Shown: positions 1 to 10,799 of the stretch, in pieces | Numbering within the stretch: position 1 is the first letter of the stretch | Layout of the letters: each line of letters opens with the position of its first letter | Assembly (NCBI GenBank): GCA_029718625.1 | Contig: CM056377.1 | Coordinates: 98,448,998 to 98,512,997, forward strand | Origin: Synaphobranchus kaupii | Lineage: Eukaryota; Chordata; Actinopteri; Anguilliformes; Synaphobranchidae | Direction of reading: 5' to 3' | DNA length: 64,000 bases | Program-made: the position numbers and the translations under genes | The notes under the pieces: generated by a model | Databases searched by the model: none | Told to the model about the DNA's origin: nothing | The model's input: the letters and a program-made list of their open reading frames with translations, nothing else

Positions 1-714
1 GTTTGCAACATTTAAAATCCCACATTAATCTGTATGATCTCACTCCAAATACTGGAATTTGTGAATAATGTCAATTGAAGGTGAAGCGAGGTGCAGACTT
101 CACTCTGTTCAGGTTTTATCTGAGATATGAGACAACAGTATATTGTTTTACCCTGTATCTAAATACAGGGTTAAAGTGTCAAGTCTAAGAGATAAATCAT
201 TTATTTTCTGTGCTTGTTGTCCTGTTAAATCAGGACGGCTTATCATAAAAAAGGATGCTAAATGTACAGAGTGTTTGCAAACAGATAAACTCTTTGCTTC
301 CACCACTATAAGTGTGCCATCGAATTGCCCTTGGTGTTTAGAATGACAAATTCATCATGTCTGACTGGCTTTCAGTGTGGAAAAATGTTATTGTATTGTA
401 CAATTTTATTAAACTCAAGAACCTTTTGAACTTTTAGTGCTTCAGTGTTTTTAAAGATACCACTAACTTCAATAGCAACATAAATCATTCCCTTGCTTCA
501 TCTGTTTCTGGCATCCCTCCTTCCCATCCCTACCTTAATTATATGGTTTTAATTATCTTCTCACAGTTTGTTATTAATGCCCAAATGGGGAGTCTACAGC
601 CATGTCTTCATGACCAGGTGTGATCACAGTCCTAGACTCGAAGACTAAGCTGAAATAGGTCAATTTTCCTAATGCAAGTCTTTATAGAACCCTTCTCAAA
701 TGCACATCTGTTGT
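1..714. other. Unrecognised AT-rich DNA
   Basis: No repeat family, coding signature or structured element was recognised. The open frames here are short and have no domain resemblance, so they are treated as chance. Confidence 0.5.
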
Positions 715-966
715 ATGGAAATGCACCCTGGACACACACCATTCACTCACACACTCATACCTATGGTCAATTTATTTAGAGTTTCTGATTAGCCTAAACT
801 GAACCAACAGTCTTTGGACTGTGGGAGGAAACCGGAGTACCCAGGGCCACGCAGACACGGGGAGAACATGCAAACTCCACACAGAAAGGCCCTTGGCAGG
901 GATTCGAACTTGGTACCTTCATGCAGTGAGGTGACAATGTTACCCACTGCACAACCGTGCCGCCCT
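715..966 (-). repeat. V-SINE (tRNA-derived SINE)
   Basis: Read on the minus strand this begins GGCGGCACGG and has a pol III B-box-like GTTCGAATCC, i.e. a tRNA-derived head. It is followed by the conserved V-domain of fish SINEs: TTTCTGTGTGGAGTTTGCAT, then the CTCCGGTTTCCTCCCACAG block. V-SINEs are non-autonomous elements moved by a partner LINE. The copy fades out near 715, so the 3' tail is degenerate. Family assignment is from recognition of the conserved core. Confidence 0.85.
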
Positions 967-1767
967 GTAAACAAACATGTTTTACAAAAGGGTTTTCAGA
1001 AAGTATATACTGCCTTTATATATTTTAAGCTTATATTGCATTATTTTTTTGGATTATCTCATAAATTACAGTTTTTACATCACTCCACAGGTGCTCTGAC
1101 ATAGCAATGGTTTATATATAGTAATGTATAGCTAATGAAACATGAATAAGCATTTAGAAAGGTGCAGGAGCTGTTCTCTGCTCAATTGACAGAAGCATGA
1201 TCCAGTGGAAAAAATGTATTTCTCATTCCTTCTGTTCATAAGGTATTTAGTCTTGTTTAATCATTCATTTTTAGTAATTTAGCATTATTACAAGGCCTTT
1301 TAAGAACTGCATCATTTTGCATTATGATTTTATGCAAGAGAAAATTTGCAATATAAAAAGACAAATGGGTTATTTCAGGAAAGTATTTAGCAGCTTATTC
1401 ATAGTTTTTTCCCCCAGAGATTTTAAATCTCATGTCAGGATTGTTTGAGCTCCTGCAAGTTCCATCAATATCTGTTAAATGAAAAACACAAGATGAGAGC
1501 TGTTGTTGAGAGGAGGATATAATTAGTATACTTCCAAAGTTTAGTTTACATAACAATGGACTGACAGTAATGAGATGGGAAAATGCTGCTTTGATAAATC
1601 AAATATCGCAATATGTGAACTGTAATGTCTAAAAGTGACTTGTTTTTAAATAACCCTACTGCACTTGGGAATAATTAAAAATTAGATTTTATTTTCTGAA
1701 TAAAGGGAGCCAAGAGGTGGTGAACAGAGAGAGCTGGATATGTTATTATAATGATGTTTCATGCAAT
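967..1767. other. Unrecognised AT-rich DNA
   Basis: No gene or repeat recognised. A/T runs and short chance frames only. Confidence 0.45.
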
Positions 1768-2034
1768 TGTCACGGTTTTGCAGGTTGCCGTTCCTTCTCT
1801 GCGGAGGTTTCTTTCGCAGCTTCGGGACAGTGTCCTGTCCATGTTTTTCCGCCACCCGGCACTTTTTGTTCTCACCTGTTTCAGGTGTTCTACTGGCTAT
1901 ATAAGCGCTGCGCCTTCCGGTCTCTGTGCTTTTGTGTCATTATTGCCACTTCACAAAGCCAGGTAAAGGTATAGGACTTGGGAGACCTGCGTTCCTTGTT
2001 GTTGCAAATAAGCACTAAAACTACAATTTAGAAT
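1768..2034 (+). mobile_element. Gypsy-type LTR, 3' truncated (LTR-A)
   Basis: Starts TGTCACGG and shares an ordered set of landmarks with four other LTRs in the window: CACCTGTTT at 1873-1881, a TATA-like CTATATAAG at 1897-1905 and GGTAAAGGTATAGGA at 1962-1976. The sequence stops resembling the others soon after 2030, so about two thirds of a ~700-760 bp LTR is missing. No internal gypsy sequence or target duplication is visible. The short frames inside it are chance. Confidence 0.65.
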
Positions 2035-2064
2035 TGAGTTAGGTTTTGATCTTAGGATCTTAGA

Positions 2065-2287
2065 AGTTGCATTAAATAATTTAGGAAAGTTTGGATAGCA
2101 TTGCTTTGGAATAGAGCTAGTTTATTTAGTGTGAGCTACAATATTGTTAGTTGTAACTTGGCCACATTTCAATATCAATACTTTTAAAGGCAGGCCTAGT
2201 TTTTGCAAGTTGGAATTAAAGACTTATAGACAGCGCTATGTAGGCTATGCGTGAGTAACTTGGCTTTTTTTACGTCGTAGACATTTT
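2065..2287 (+). repeat. Dispersed repeat segment Z, copy 1
   Basis: About 220 bp that recurs in inverted orientation at 11221-11440 with roughly 90% identity by eye. Shared blocks include GCATTAAATAATTTAGGAAA and CTTTTAAAGGCAGGCCTAG. No coding potential. Family unknown. At 11 kb the same segment is contiguous with segment X, suggesting parts of one element. Confidence 0.75.
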
Positions 2288-2302
2288 TGATCTGATTCAT
2301 AT

Positions 2303-3600
2303 TATACCATCGCTTGGATGAATACTCTATTCTGATTGGCTGGAGAGTGGGCATTAAATTTGTGTATACCGCCCGGCTATGAAGTAGTGCTGGCAACATT
2401 TTAATCACCGTTCTAAATTAATACACCATCTACGTTATCTGCTGCCAGCACCATAGAGTCAAGCCTTTTATGATGGAAACCATAGCAACACCAACAGCTG
2501 ATTAATAAAGCTGGCAAATAACGCTAAATCCCGCTGATTAAAAATGTTGTATTTGCCAAATATCTTAGTTACAACAACTTTAATCTAGAAAAGCAGTTTT
2601 GTGGTTAGAGGTGCAGTATTTATTCAGTTTGGAAATATTAATGTAGACTAATGTAGCCTAACGTTAACTTGAGCAACGCTGGTTGTGACTTCACAAAGCA
2701 CGTTAATCTGTGTATTAAAAAACACTTTATCCAGCGAAATGTCTTAGATACAGTTGAAGTCGGAAGTTTACATACACTTAGGTTGAAGTCATTAAAACTA
2801 ATTTTTAACCACTCCACAGATTTCATGTTAGCAAACTATAGTGTTGGCAAGTCAGTTAGGACATCTACTTGACAAAAGTAATTTTTCCAACAATTGTTTA
2901 CAGAGAGATTATTTCACTTTTAATTCACTATATCACAATTCCAGTGGGTCAGACGTTTACATACAACTGACCTAAGACAGGGAATGTTTACTAGGATTAA
3001 ATGTCAGGAATTAGGAAAAACTGACTTTAAATGGATTTGGCTAAGGTGTATGTAAACTTTCGATTCAACTGTATGACAAGTTACATCTAACAGTAACAAA
3101 CTCTATCTATAGTAGGCTATTTTTTTCAGATGTTCCCATCTCATGACGCAAATCTGAAATGCAATTTTCTTAGCCTAGGTTAGACTGCGTGACCAAACCA
3201 TTTTTAAAAAGCAAGAGAGAGAGGGAGGTAAATTGAGTTGCAGTTTCATGCAATTTTCTTAAATAATGTAACTAATGACAAAAATAACCAAAACTGGCGC
3301 TAATTTTATGGTATGAAGTTGAGAAGGATCTATTTATTTCCTTATAAATTCTATTGTTTTCAGAACTACCATGGAGAGGTTTTTGCATAACTACGGACAA
3401 AATAGAACTAGTAACCAGAAATAGAATTAGCAACAAGAAGTTTTCTGTTCAAATAGAACAGAAAGGTCTGTTGTGCTTGACAACAGAAAACAACATGCGA
3501 AAATGGCCTCGGAAAGATATTTAAATTTCAGCTGATTAAGTCGATAAAAATCAATAAATATAAATGTATATAATCATTGTTGGAAACCATGGTATAAGCG
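2303..3600. repeat. Candidate TIR element interrupted by a Tc1 MITE
   Basis: A weak inverted pair, TTATACCAT near 2305 and ATGGTATAA near 3590, brackets sequence that resembles a common fish repeat (tcattctgattggctg-like block at 2328, cccggc motifs near 2373 and 3654). A complete Tc1-type MITE sits inside. Termini and family are uncertain; this is inference from faint symmetry. Confidence 0.3.
2751..3071 (+). mobile_element. Tc1-derived MITE, complete
   Basis: A 321 bp element flanked by TA on both sides (2749-2750, 3072-3073). The left end reads CAGTTGAAGTCGGAAGTTTA and the right end is its near inverse, ending CAACTG. Left and right parts match the ends of the much longer Tc1 element at 51193-52801, so it is an internally deleted derivative with the transposase gene removed. 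It would depend on a transposase made elsewhere. Short frames inside are chance. Confidence 0.9.
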
Positions 3601-3722
3601 CAGTAATGACCTCGGACCTACTACCTCCATGTCGGGCATTCAAACTGTATAATGCCCGGCTCCTCAGTCATTATTGCTTACTTAGCTAGCAGGTAGAGAT
3701 ATCGTGTGATAAGATAGCTTAA
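3072..3722. other. Unrecognised DNA between two transposons
   Basis: Mostly AT-rich; carries the right part of the candidate element listed at 2303-3600 and ends in the TTAA target site of the next transposon. No gene seen. Confidence 0.4.
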
Positions 3723-5041
3723 AGGGATAGTTCGGAATTTTGGACATAATGTCTCAATTACGACTTACCCATGATGTAGTTGATTGATGGAAACCATTTT
3801 CAGATAATTCCATGCTGTCCCTTCTTTTGGACATACACACATTGCTAATGCTAGCGCAACTCGTAGGAAACTAGTAGCATCCACTACCAAACACACTTAA
3901 ACACACACAGTACACCCAAAGCAAATAAAATACGACGACAGTCTGGGTTATTTTCAGTGATTATACCATAATTTTTCAAGTCAAACTATTGTTGAATCCT
4001 TTACTTTGTGCTCACCTAAATTCTCAGTGGAAGTACGGCGGCGGAGCTAGCTGTAGATTAGCCAGGGTATCTGCCTGTAGGCTATCTGCTGTACTCCACA
4101 GTTGCCGACACAATCCGTTTTGCCGTAAAGTTACATATTTGGTAGACAACAAGTCAGCTAAACACAAACATGCTACAGAATAACACAGCATATACAAGCA
4201 AGCACACTGGCTACCAATTTGCAGGAAAAGTTTGACCACTTCCATGACTTCCCAATCATGGCAACTAGCTAGCTAGCTGAATAGATAGATCACGCATGCA
4301 ATCATTTATTAGTTACCTGCTCGTCAGTTGTTTTCGGTGCATGAAGAAAAACAGGTGATGGCACAGCAGTCTCCTTCAGTAGAGGGTGTCCCGACCGTCC
4401 TTTTTTGATTTTCACATAGTCATCCTCCGTGAAATGGTCACTACAAACTTTTTTAGAGTCTCAATTGGTGACATCCATGCGAGCAGCAAGAAGCCACAGC
4501 TGTTTTCTTTGTTGATCTTCCACTGGAAATCTGTGAAAACTTTGTAGTGCCCCTTTTTTTTGCATGATTTGAACAACCTTGAAATACACACCGAAATACC
4601 ATCTTACCTGAACGTTAGCTAACAATACTACGAGTCTGATTCTTTCACACGCGCGATATTGTTTTTGGCCGGCAGAGCTAATAGGCTACTTTACGTTACC
4701 TAGCTACTAAACTAACGCCATACTTCCACGGAGAATTTAGGTAAGCACAAAGTAAAGGATTCAACGATAGTTTGACTTGAAAAATGATGGTATAATCACT
4801 GAAAATAACCCCGATAGACTGTCGTCGTATTTTATTTGCTTTGGGTGCACCTTGGAGTGTTTAAGTGCGTTTGGTAGTGGATGCTACTACTTTCCTACGA
4901 GTTGCGCTAGCATTAGCAATGTGTGTATGTCCAAAAGGGACAGCATGGAATTATCTGAAAATGGTTTCCATCAATGGGTAAGTCGTACATCATGGGTAAG
5001 TCGTAATTGAGACATTATGTCCAAAATTCCGAACTATCCCT
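3723..5041 (-). mobile_element. TTAA-flanked THAP element (Kolobok-like)
   Basis: A 1319 bp element with TTAA on both sides (3719-3722, 5042-5045). It has long terminal inverted repeats of about 320 bp, beginning AGGGATAGTTCGGAATTTTG on the left (3723-4040) and mirrored at about 4720-5041. The interior carries a minus-strand THAP-domain remnant. TTAA target sites, AGGG termini and a THAP domain together fit the Kolobok superfamily; piggyBac shares the TTAA but not the THAP. A second partial copy lies at 7326-7745. Confidence 0.85.
4318..4575 (-). pseudogene. THAP zinc-finger domain remnant
   Basis: Inside the Kolobok-like element, minus-strand translation gives hallmarks of the THAP DNA-binding finger in order: a FHRFPVE segment, a QLWLLAAR helix, VCSDHFTEDDY (a zinc-ligand Cys and His), and a LLKETAVPSP tail like the family's AVPTxF signature. 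An in-frame stop (TGA, plus-strand 4461-4463) interrupts it, and the N-terminal Cys pair lies in another frame near 4570, so at least one frameshift is present. No catalytic domain follows, so this is a deleted transposase fragment. THAP fingers bind transposon ends in P and Kolobok elements. No host THAP gene is implied. Confidence 0.75.
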
Positions 5042-5045
5042 TTAA

Positions 5046-5390
5046 CTTTGTTTATCTGTGAATTGCACAAGTTGAATGACATAATTGAAGGAGAACGTGG
5101 CTTATTCATCATTATGGAACGGAAACGCTGTGCGCTGTAGGCCTACTCTCTATGTGTGCAAAATAGCCCGACTGGGCAACCACTCAAAAAAAAAAAACTC
5201 CATAGAGTTCAATCGGAAAATGAGCCAACCATGGGTTCCACACTATTCCCATGTAATTTACAGGTAAAACATTAAGTATCTTTTATATGTGCATTTTACA
5301 TACTGTCCCAACTTTTTTTGGTACTAACAAAATGCATATCCTATTGATAAGTTTGTGCCATACAAAAACAATGTGGCAATCAGACTGCCT
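5046..5390. other. Short gap with a possible Tc1/mariner end
   Basis: Mostly unrecognised. ACTGTCCCAACTTTTTTTGG near 5303 resembles the terminal sequence of the mariner-type element family seen at 54893-55775, suggesting a leftover transposon end. Confidence 0.3.
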
Positions 5391-5454
5391 TAAAGGGATA
5401 GTTCACCCATTTTAAATAATTTGATATTCCTTTACTTACCCCCAAAATTGTATG
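5391..5454 (+). repeat. TTAA-type transposon terminus fragment
   Basis: TTAAAGGGATAGTTCACCC matches the first bases of the Kolobok-like element at 3719 and then diverges, so it is a terminus from a related family. The opposite end was not found. Confidence 0.5.
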
Positions 5455-5600
5455 TAGGGCTGTAGGGCCAGGCCAAGGGGAGGCAGTCTCAATATTTAAG
5501 TCTAGATTAAAAACGCACCTTTATGATCAGGCTTATAATGAGCTATAGTCTGGAGACAGGACCAGAGAAGCATTTAGCCATAGAGTAATGTGGGGTGGCA
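5455..5600 (+). pseudogene. L2-type LINE reverse transcriptase, 3' scrap
   Basis: Positions 5486-5548 translate to a peptide with FKSRLKTHLYDQAYNEL before a stop. This matches the extreme C-terminus of L2/CR1-clade ORF2 proteins, whose last residues contain an FKSRLKT-like helix. Nothing recognisable of the catalytic domain remains, so this is a severely 5'-truncated insertion, the usual product of target-primed reverse transcription. Downstream sequence to about 5790 may be its 3' UTR, but I cannot place the end. It sits beside a TTAA-type terminus and is independent of it. Confidence 0.6.
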
Positions 5601-5854
5601 TCCTTTCCTTACTGTCATCAGTATTGGGAAAGTGTTTTTTTGCCTTTTGGATTTATTAGACAGTATTTTGTGATGACTGATAGGAAAACATGGTTGGGAA
5701 TCATTGAGAATCACAGCAGAGGAGATATAGGCTGTACGCAAGTCTACAGCTTTCAGGTTATTGTACACAGTGCAACGCAATGAGGGTTTAAGGACACTCT
5801 AGGGGGAGTTCTACAACAACTTCCATACAACATTTTCACTTACTCAATTTAGAT

Positions 5855-5940
5855 CCTGCCGATGCCGGGACTCGAACTTGTGATCCTTTCGTCAAGAGCT
5901 TGCGCCTCTGCCCATTACACCACGGTCTTGTGATGATAGA
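5855..5940 (-). repeat. tRNA-like SINE head or tRNA pseudogene
   Basis: The minus strand contains an A-box-like GGTGTAATGGGCAGAGG and a B-box-like AGTTCGAGTCCC at tRNA-like spacing. The T-stem arms do not pair, so this is not a functional tRNA. No tail was recognised. Confidence 0.45.
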
Positions 5941-6709
5941 GCTCAACTCCGAAAACACGCTACCAACCTATAACGTACGACTTTGGATGTACCAGACCTG
6001 TGCCAAAGAATACTTTGTATTTTCAATTGTATTCATAAATATTACATTACCAACTAGGAGAACTAATGAGGAGTGAAATCTCAAACGTTTGTGACTATGT
6101 CATTTTTTGTAGCTAGTGGGTTACCTTAACACATTTTATAGGGTAGAAAATGTTCAAATCATAATGACATTTATCTGTGTAAAATAAATATTGCAAGTAT
6201 CTTATAAGTGACTTTTTATAGGATGTTGTAGCTGTCCCTTTTAGAGGAAATTTCTAAATTATGTTTTTTTTAAATCTTGAGAATTTTTTGCTTTCACTTG
6301 AATTGGGTTTAATTGTATTCAATTAGCTAAAACTATATTTCTGGCCCTTAGCTAAAACCACATCTTCAATCATATTAAAATCTTTTAATATACAGTGGAA
6401 ACACAATTCAACACCAGTGACCCAATTAAGTAACACCAGTGACCCTATTGAAAGAGTTGCATTCAATGCAACATTTTTTAAATTTGTTAAAGCAACATTA
6501 CATTCAAATACAGATGGGTAACAAATTAAAGTAAACACGGGGTAAATGAGGACTGTATATTATGTTATACATAGGGTTCTGGCAGCTCTGTTATGGTCCG
6601 GGTGCATTTCTTGGCACGGTTTAGGTCCACTCATTCTCGTAGAGTGCCAGTTACACAAAATGAAATACCAAACCATTTCTAAGTTTAAGATATTTATGAT
6701 GGGATTTCT
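5941..6709. other. Unrecognised DNA
   Basis: No gene recognised. The stretch 6590-6700 looks like it may be an old DNA-transposon fragment, but the family could not be named. Confidence 0.35.
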
Positions 6710-7325
6710 GTGCTTTATTGCCACACAGCTAGGCTGGTGGAATTAGTTCCAGTACAGGGGGCGATCTGTCCTGTCTCCCACCAATCTACATCTTCTACCA
6801 GAAGGCATAGTGGAGAGGGTGCTTGATGATTTTGGTCGCACATCTGATGATGCATTATGTATGTATGTATGGAGTCCAGTGTGGGGAGTTTGTAGCCTGT
6901 GATCTTTGCTGCTCTGGAGCTGATTCTGTCCATGTCCTTTATTGTGTGCTGTGGTGTATTTCCATACCAGACGGTGATTGATAGGATGTTAGTTAGGATG
7001 CTTTGGATGATGGCTTTGTAGAATTGAACGAGAAGACCTTTCTTAACTCTTAAGTTTTTTCAGTTGGCGGAGGAAGTAGTCTTTCTTGGGCTTTCTTTAT
7101 TAGGTGGTTGGAGTTTAGGTTGCTACTGATGTGTGTTCCAAAGAACTTGGAGTCGGTTATGGGGATTGGTTCATTGTCGATGAGAATAGGCATATTTGTT
7201 GACTTTTTTGTTCTGAAATTGATGATGATCTTGTCTTTTTTGGATTCAAGAACAGGTCATTTTCCTTGCGCCATGCGACTTTCCTCTCCACCTCTTGCTG
7301 GTAGGCTGCCTCGTTGTCCCTTGAT
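6710..7325 (-). pseudogene. CR1/Rex1-type LINE reverse transcriptase, degenerate
   Basis: Minus-strand translation recovers C-terminal ORF2 landmarks of CR1/Rex1-like LINEs in order: an EAAYQQEVERKVAW region near 7290 with NPKKTR following, a KFFGTHIS-like block, and near the 3' end GGRQDRSPPVLELIPPA. Several stops and frameshifts break the frame. An ATAAAG polyadenylation-like signal lies near 6713. The enzyme would copy its own RNA at a nicked target. The upper end abuts a truncated TTAA element at 7326. Confidence in the clade is moderate, in LINE origin high. Confidence 0.7.
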
Positions 7326-7745
7326 ATACGGCGGCGGAGCGAATGTGGCCATTGCAACTTGTTGCTCTTCTTTGTTGTTGTAGTTGACCAGTGCCGGCAC
7401 TACATTCGTAGGTAACGTAAAGTATCGCTCCGCCGCCGTACTTCCACAGAGAATATAGGTCAGCACAAAGTAAAGGATTCAACGATAGTTTAACTTCAAA
7501 AATGATGGTATAAACACTCAAAATAACTGTCGTCGTATTTTATTTGCTTTGGGTGCACTGTGGAGTGTTTAAGTGCATTTGGTAGTGGATGCTACGGTTA
7601 CCATAGAGTTGCGCTAGCATTAGCAACGTGCGTATGTCCAAAAGAAGGGACAGCATGGAATTAGCTGAAAATGGTTTCCATCAATCAACTACATCATGGG
7701 TAAGTCGTAATTGAGACATTATGTCCAAAATTCCGAACTATCCCT
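7326..7745. mobile_element. THAP element, second copy, truncated
   Basis: The right end from 7428 matches the right arm of the 3723-5041 element closely (tracts such as GTAAAGGATTCAACGATAGT and GACATTATGTCCAAAATTCC) and ends at TTAA 7746-7749. A short inverted piece, CGGCGGCGGAGC at 7328, is what remains of the left arm; its outer ~300 bp is gone. The THAP region is absent. The left break abuts the LINE remnant. Confidence 0.85.
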
Positions 7746-7749
7746 TTAA

Positions 7750-7977
7750 GAGTTCTTTTCACTGACTGCAATAGACGCTTAATTTACGGCTTTTAGCCTG
7801 AAAATTGCTCCCTGGGAGGGACAAGATGCTCTAGTAACTCAACCAGGTGAATTGCATGTCATCAGTGATTCCTTTTTACCATGACATGGGTTCAAATTCG
7901 ACTCAAGATAAACCTCAAAGGTCATTCTCTCTCTCTCTCCCTCCGATTTTCTAGTCTCATTGATTACTGTCCAAAGT
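7750..7977. other. Unrecognised DNA with CT tract
   Basis: A short CT-rich tract at 7924-7943; otherwise nothing recognised. Confidence 0.4.
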
Positions 7978-8963
7978 AACATTTTGTAATGATGTGGCAA
8001 GAATGTATGGGGAATGTTAGCAATGTACTGCGGTCTCACAGTAAGGGAACGTTAAGTCTAAGCATTAAAGAAACCCAAAGGGAACGTTTCGACTAACATT
8101 CCAAGAACATTCCCTTAATGTTACATAGAATGTTTCTGTAATGTGAAGGGGAAGTTCGACAATCAAGTTTTAGGAATGCTCTGAGGACTTGAAAGGAACT
8201 CAACATTATGACATCCAGGGAACGCATTGCAACAATTGTGACATTTATAGGATGTTCCTAGAATGTTCTTCTGTTATCTTGGAGTAACATTCCCCTATAC
8301 ACCCAGAATGTTTCTAAAATAACATTTTGTAATGATGTGGCAATAATGTATGGGGAATGTTAGCAATGTACTCCGGTCTCACAGTAAGGGAAAGTTAAAT
8401 CCAAGCATTAGAGAAATCCAAAAGGAACGTTTCTACTCACATTCCAAGAATATTACCCTAATGTTACATAGAATGTTCCTCTAATGTGAAGGCGAAGTTC
8501 CACAAACAAGTTGAAGGAATGTTCTCAGGACTTGAGAGGAACACATTATGACATCCAGGGAAAGCATTGCAAGATTTGTGACATTTCTTTTGTTATCTTG
8601 GAGTAACATTTCCCTATACACCCCAGAATGTTCCCAAAATAACATTTTGTAATGACGTGGCAAGAATGTATTGTGAATGTTAGCAATGTACTCTGGTCTC
8701 ACAGTAAGGGAAGGTTAAATCCAAGTGTTAGAGAAACCAAAATGGAACGTTTAACATTCCTAGAATATTCCACTTATGTTACATAGAATGTTCCTGTAAT
8801 GTTCGTAGAATGTGAAGGGGACGTTCCACAATCAAGTTTTAGGAATGTTCTGAGGACTTGAAGGGAACTCAACACTATGACATCCAGGGAACGCATTGCA
8901 ATGTCTGTGACATTTATGGGATGTTCCTGGAATGTTCTTTTGTTATCTTGGAGTAACATAAGA
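7978..8963. repeat. Tandem array, ~320-343 bp unit, three copies
   Basis: Units begin at 7978, 8321 and 8641, each opening AACATTTTGTAATGATGTGG (second G altered in unit 3) and ending near TTATCTTGGAGTAACAT. Unit lengths are 343, 320 and about 322 bp. Internal words ACATTCC, GAATGTT and GGAACG recur many times and their inversions give local self-complementarity. No sustained frame. It looks like a satellite or subterminal tandem of an unidentified transposon. Confidence 0.85.
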
Positions 8964-9040
8964 GCGGTAAGTGCGCCGACTTTCAGTCGATGCAGTTGTA
9001 CTCCAAGGATCGGGGTTCGCACCCCGGCCCTGCCAGATCA
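8964..9040 (+). repeat. tRNA-like segment, possible SINE head
   Basis: CGGGGTTCGCACCCCGG at 9012-9028 forms a well-paired T-arm with a B-box-like core, preceded by GTAAGTGCGCCGAC in A-box position. The acceptor stem does not close, so I call it a tRNA-derived repeat rather than a tRNA gene. It starts exactly where the tandem array ends. Confidence 0.4.
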
Positions 9041-9504
9041 TGAAACGTGAGCAGAATGAATTTGTACGTAAATCATTCGTATTAGCAATTCGTATTTGTC
9101 ATTCATCAAGGTTTTCGTACTGGAGCTTTGTTTGTATGCACAAACAAACTTTACATATGCTCAGGACCACACGTACCACACACGTAAATTCAAAATGGCA
9201 CTAGCTTCTGAATATCGATTCGAACATTAACTTATTTTTATTTTCTGTTAAATTCACATGAGAAAATGTAGCCACTGAAATGCACAATGCAAACGTAGCT
9301 AATGAATTACGATTGTAAAACACTTTAGATGATGCCTATTAAACCTATTAACTTTGCCAATTTCCATCTAGTTTCTACTAGTCTTATTTAAGTGTAAATA
9401 AAATATTCACTGCACATCCATTGTTTAAAGTTCAAATTGAAGAAGAGGCTGTATCATTTAGAAAATTACAACAGAATACATTTATGCCAGAATTTTCACA
9501 TACA
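9041..9504. other. Unrecognised DNA
   Basis: No gene or repeat recognised. Confidence 0.4.
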
Positions 9505-9881
9505 GTATATACTAGGGGTGTCACGATTCTCCAAATCCGCGATTCGATTTGACTTTCGATTTTAATTTCACGATTCGATTCGATTTTCGATTTTTTCCCA
9601 GCACTATTTTTTTTTCCAGCACTATAGTCTAACTAATGGCTATGCCATTGTTAGACTATCGAGTCTTGATTTGTAAAGAAAAATACTTGTTTCTCAATAA
9701 CTAACTTTTATTTGAATAATAACAATTATAAATAATAGCAAAAATATGAGAATATTTAAACACACCTAAACAGTTAAGAGCTTCTAGAATAATAAACAGT
9801 TGAACATTTACCATGCTATTAACAATTTACACATTGGTTTTATGCCCTGACAACGGTCATTTACATTTACATTGTCGTCAA

Positions 9882-9942
9882 GGCAATTCTGCATTAAATG
9901 CTTAAATCCAGCGTTCTCCACCACCGAATAGGGTCGCATGTC
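9882..9942 (-). pseudogene. hAT transposase fragment beyond the nested insertion
   Basis: Minus-strand translation gives RPYSVVENAGFKHLMQ, the segment that in ZBED/hAT transposases follows directly after the ATDM motif. That motif sits at the other side of the nested element near 10311, so this is the continuation of the interrupted BED-finger frame. Nothing further downstream is recognisable; the rest of the transposase is deleted. Confidence 0.75.
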
Positions 9943-10304
9943 CAGTGTTTCCCCTACCATTATCTTGGCCGGGCGGCCAACTCACGTGCCGCCCGGCTTG
10001 GACAAGAGGGAAAAGAAATAATTTTAATGAAAAAAAGAAATAATTTATATTATTCTTTTTTTTTTTTTATATAATCTTTTTTTCTTTTTTTTAATGTAGC
10101 TGCAATATTTCCCTTACCGTAGAATGCGGGAATGATCAAAATAGCATCTGGAAAAACCCAAAACAGCTTCGGTTTCCCGTTAGGCCTAATTAAAATTTTC
10201 AATGGCAGCGCTGATATTATGAGGGTGTAATTATAGTTTCCGCCGCTACGCAAAATGACGCACTTTCACCGCCCGGCCTGAAAAAAAAACTAGGGGAAAC
10301 ACTG
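9943..10304. mobile_element. Small non-autonomous hAT, nested
   Basis: A 362 bp element with termini CAGTGTTTCCCCTA and TAGGGGAAACACTG. GCATGTC flanks it on both sides (9936-9942 and 10304-10310); read as 8-mers the copies are GCATGTCC and GCATGTCT. Interior is A/T runs and GC-rich GGCCGGGCGG motifs without coding potential. It lies within the transposase frame of the larger hAT, so it is younger. Confidence 0.88.
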
Positions 10305-10799
10305 CATGTCTGATGCTACAAACACTCCAATTGCCCTAGTTATTTCTTTAGCGCAAGTTGAATTTTGTGGAAGCTTGGCTCTAAATGAGAATGGAAGAGT
10401 TGCCTGTGTCAATGTTTTTTCCCCAGTCAAATCTATTTCTTTGTGATGCCTGCGAATGTGTCCTGCCATATTTGACATGTTGCCTGAGGTGGCGTATGGT
10501 ACTCGCGTGTAGCATAGCCGACAAACTGTCGTTTTTTTGTCAATGACGCGTTCGTTGTTTATATAACTCACGGGGAAGGCAAACTGTTGCCACACCGGTG
10601 ACTTGAGGGAAGCAGGAGGATTTTGCAGTTCTGTTTCTCCATCTCCGACTCCGGCAGTGGCCATGGTGTGTCGAAAAGTAATGCAGGCTACCGGTAAGCT
10701 AACGTTAACTAGCAGCTGTGTCTTCTTTGAAATATCGTTGTTTTTTTTTCTTCGGACGCACGCCTGCGTGGACGAACAAAATGCAGTGGAAGGCGTCAA
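10290..10799 (-). pseudogene. hAT transposase N-terminus with BED finger
   Basis: A minus-strand open frame of 169 codons; the likely native start is the Met at 10664 (MATAGVG). After it comes a BED-type zinc finger: SPVWQQF opening aromatic, CRLC (first Cys pair), then HIRRHH (His ligands), spanning roughly residues 65-120 of the frame. BED fingers in hAT transposases and ZBED proteins bind DNA. The frame continues to an ITRAIGVFVASDM motif, which in the family precedes the dimer/catalytic region, and then runs into the nested hAT and terminates. The C-terminal segment resumes at 9942. Residues upstream of the likely start are probably 5' UTR. No host ZBED gene is suggested. Confidence 0.85.

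Noticed and set aside
5855..5940. Functional tRNA gene
   Set aside because: A and B boxes are present but the T-stem does not pair and no acceptor stem closes.
7978..8963. CRISPR-like array
   Set aside because: Units are ~330 bp with no short repeat/spacer alternation; the genome is eukaryotic.
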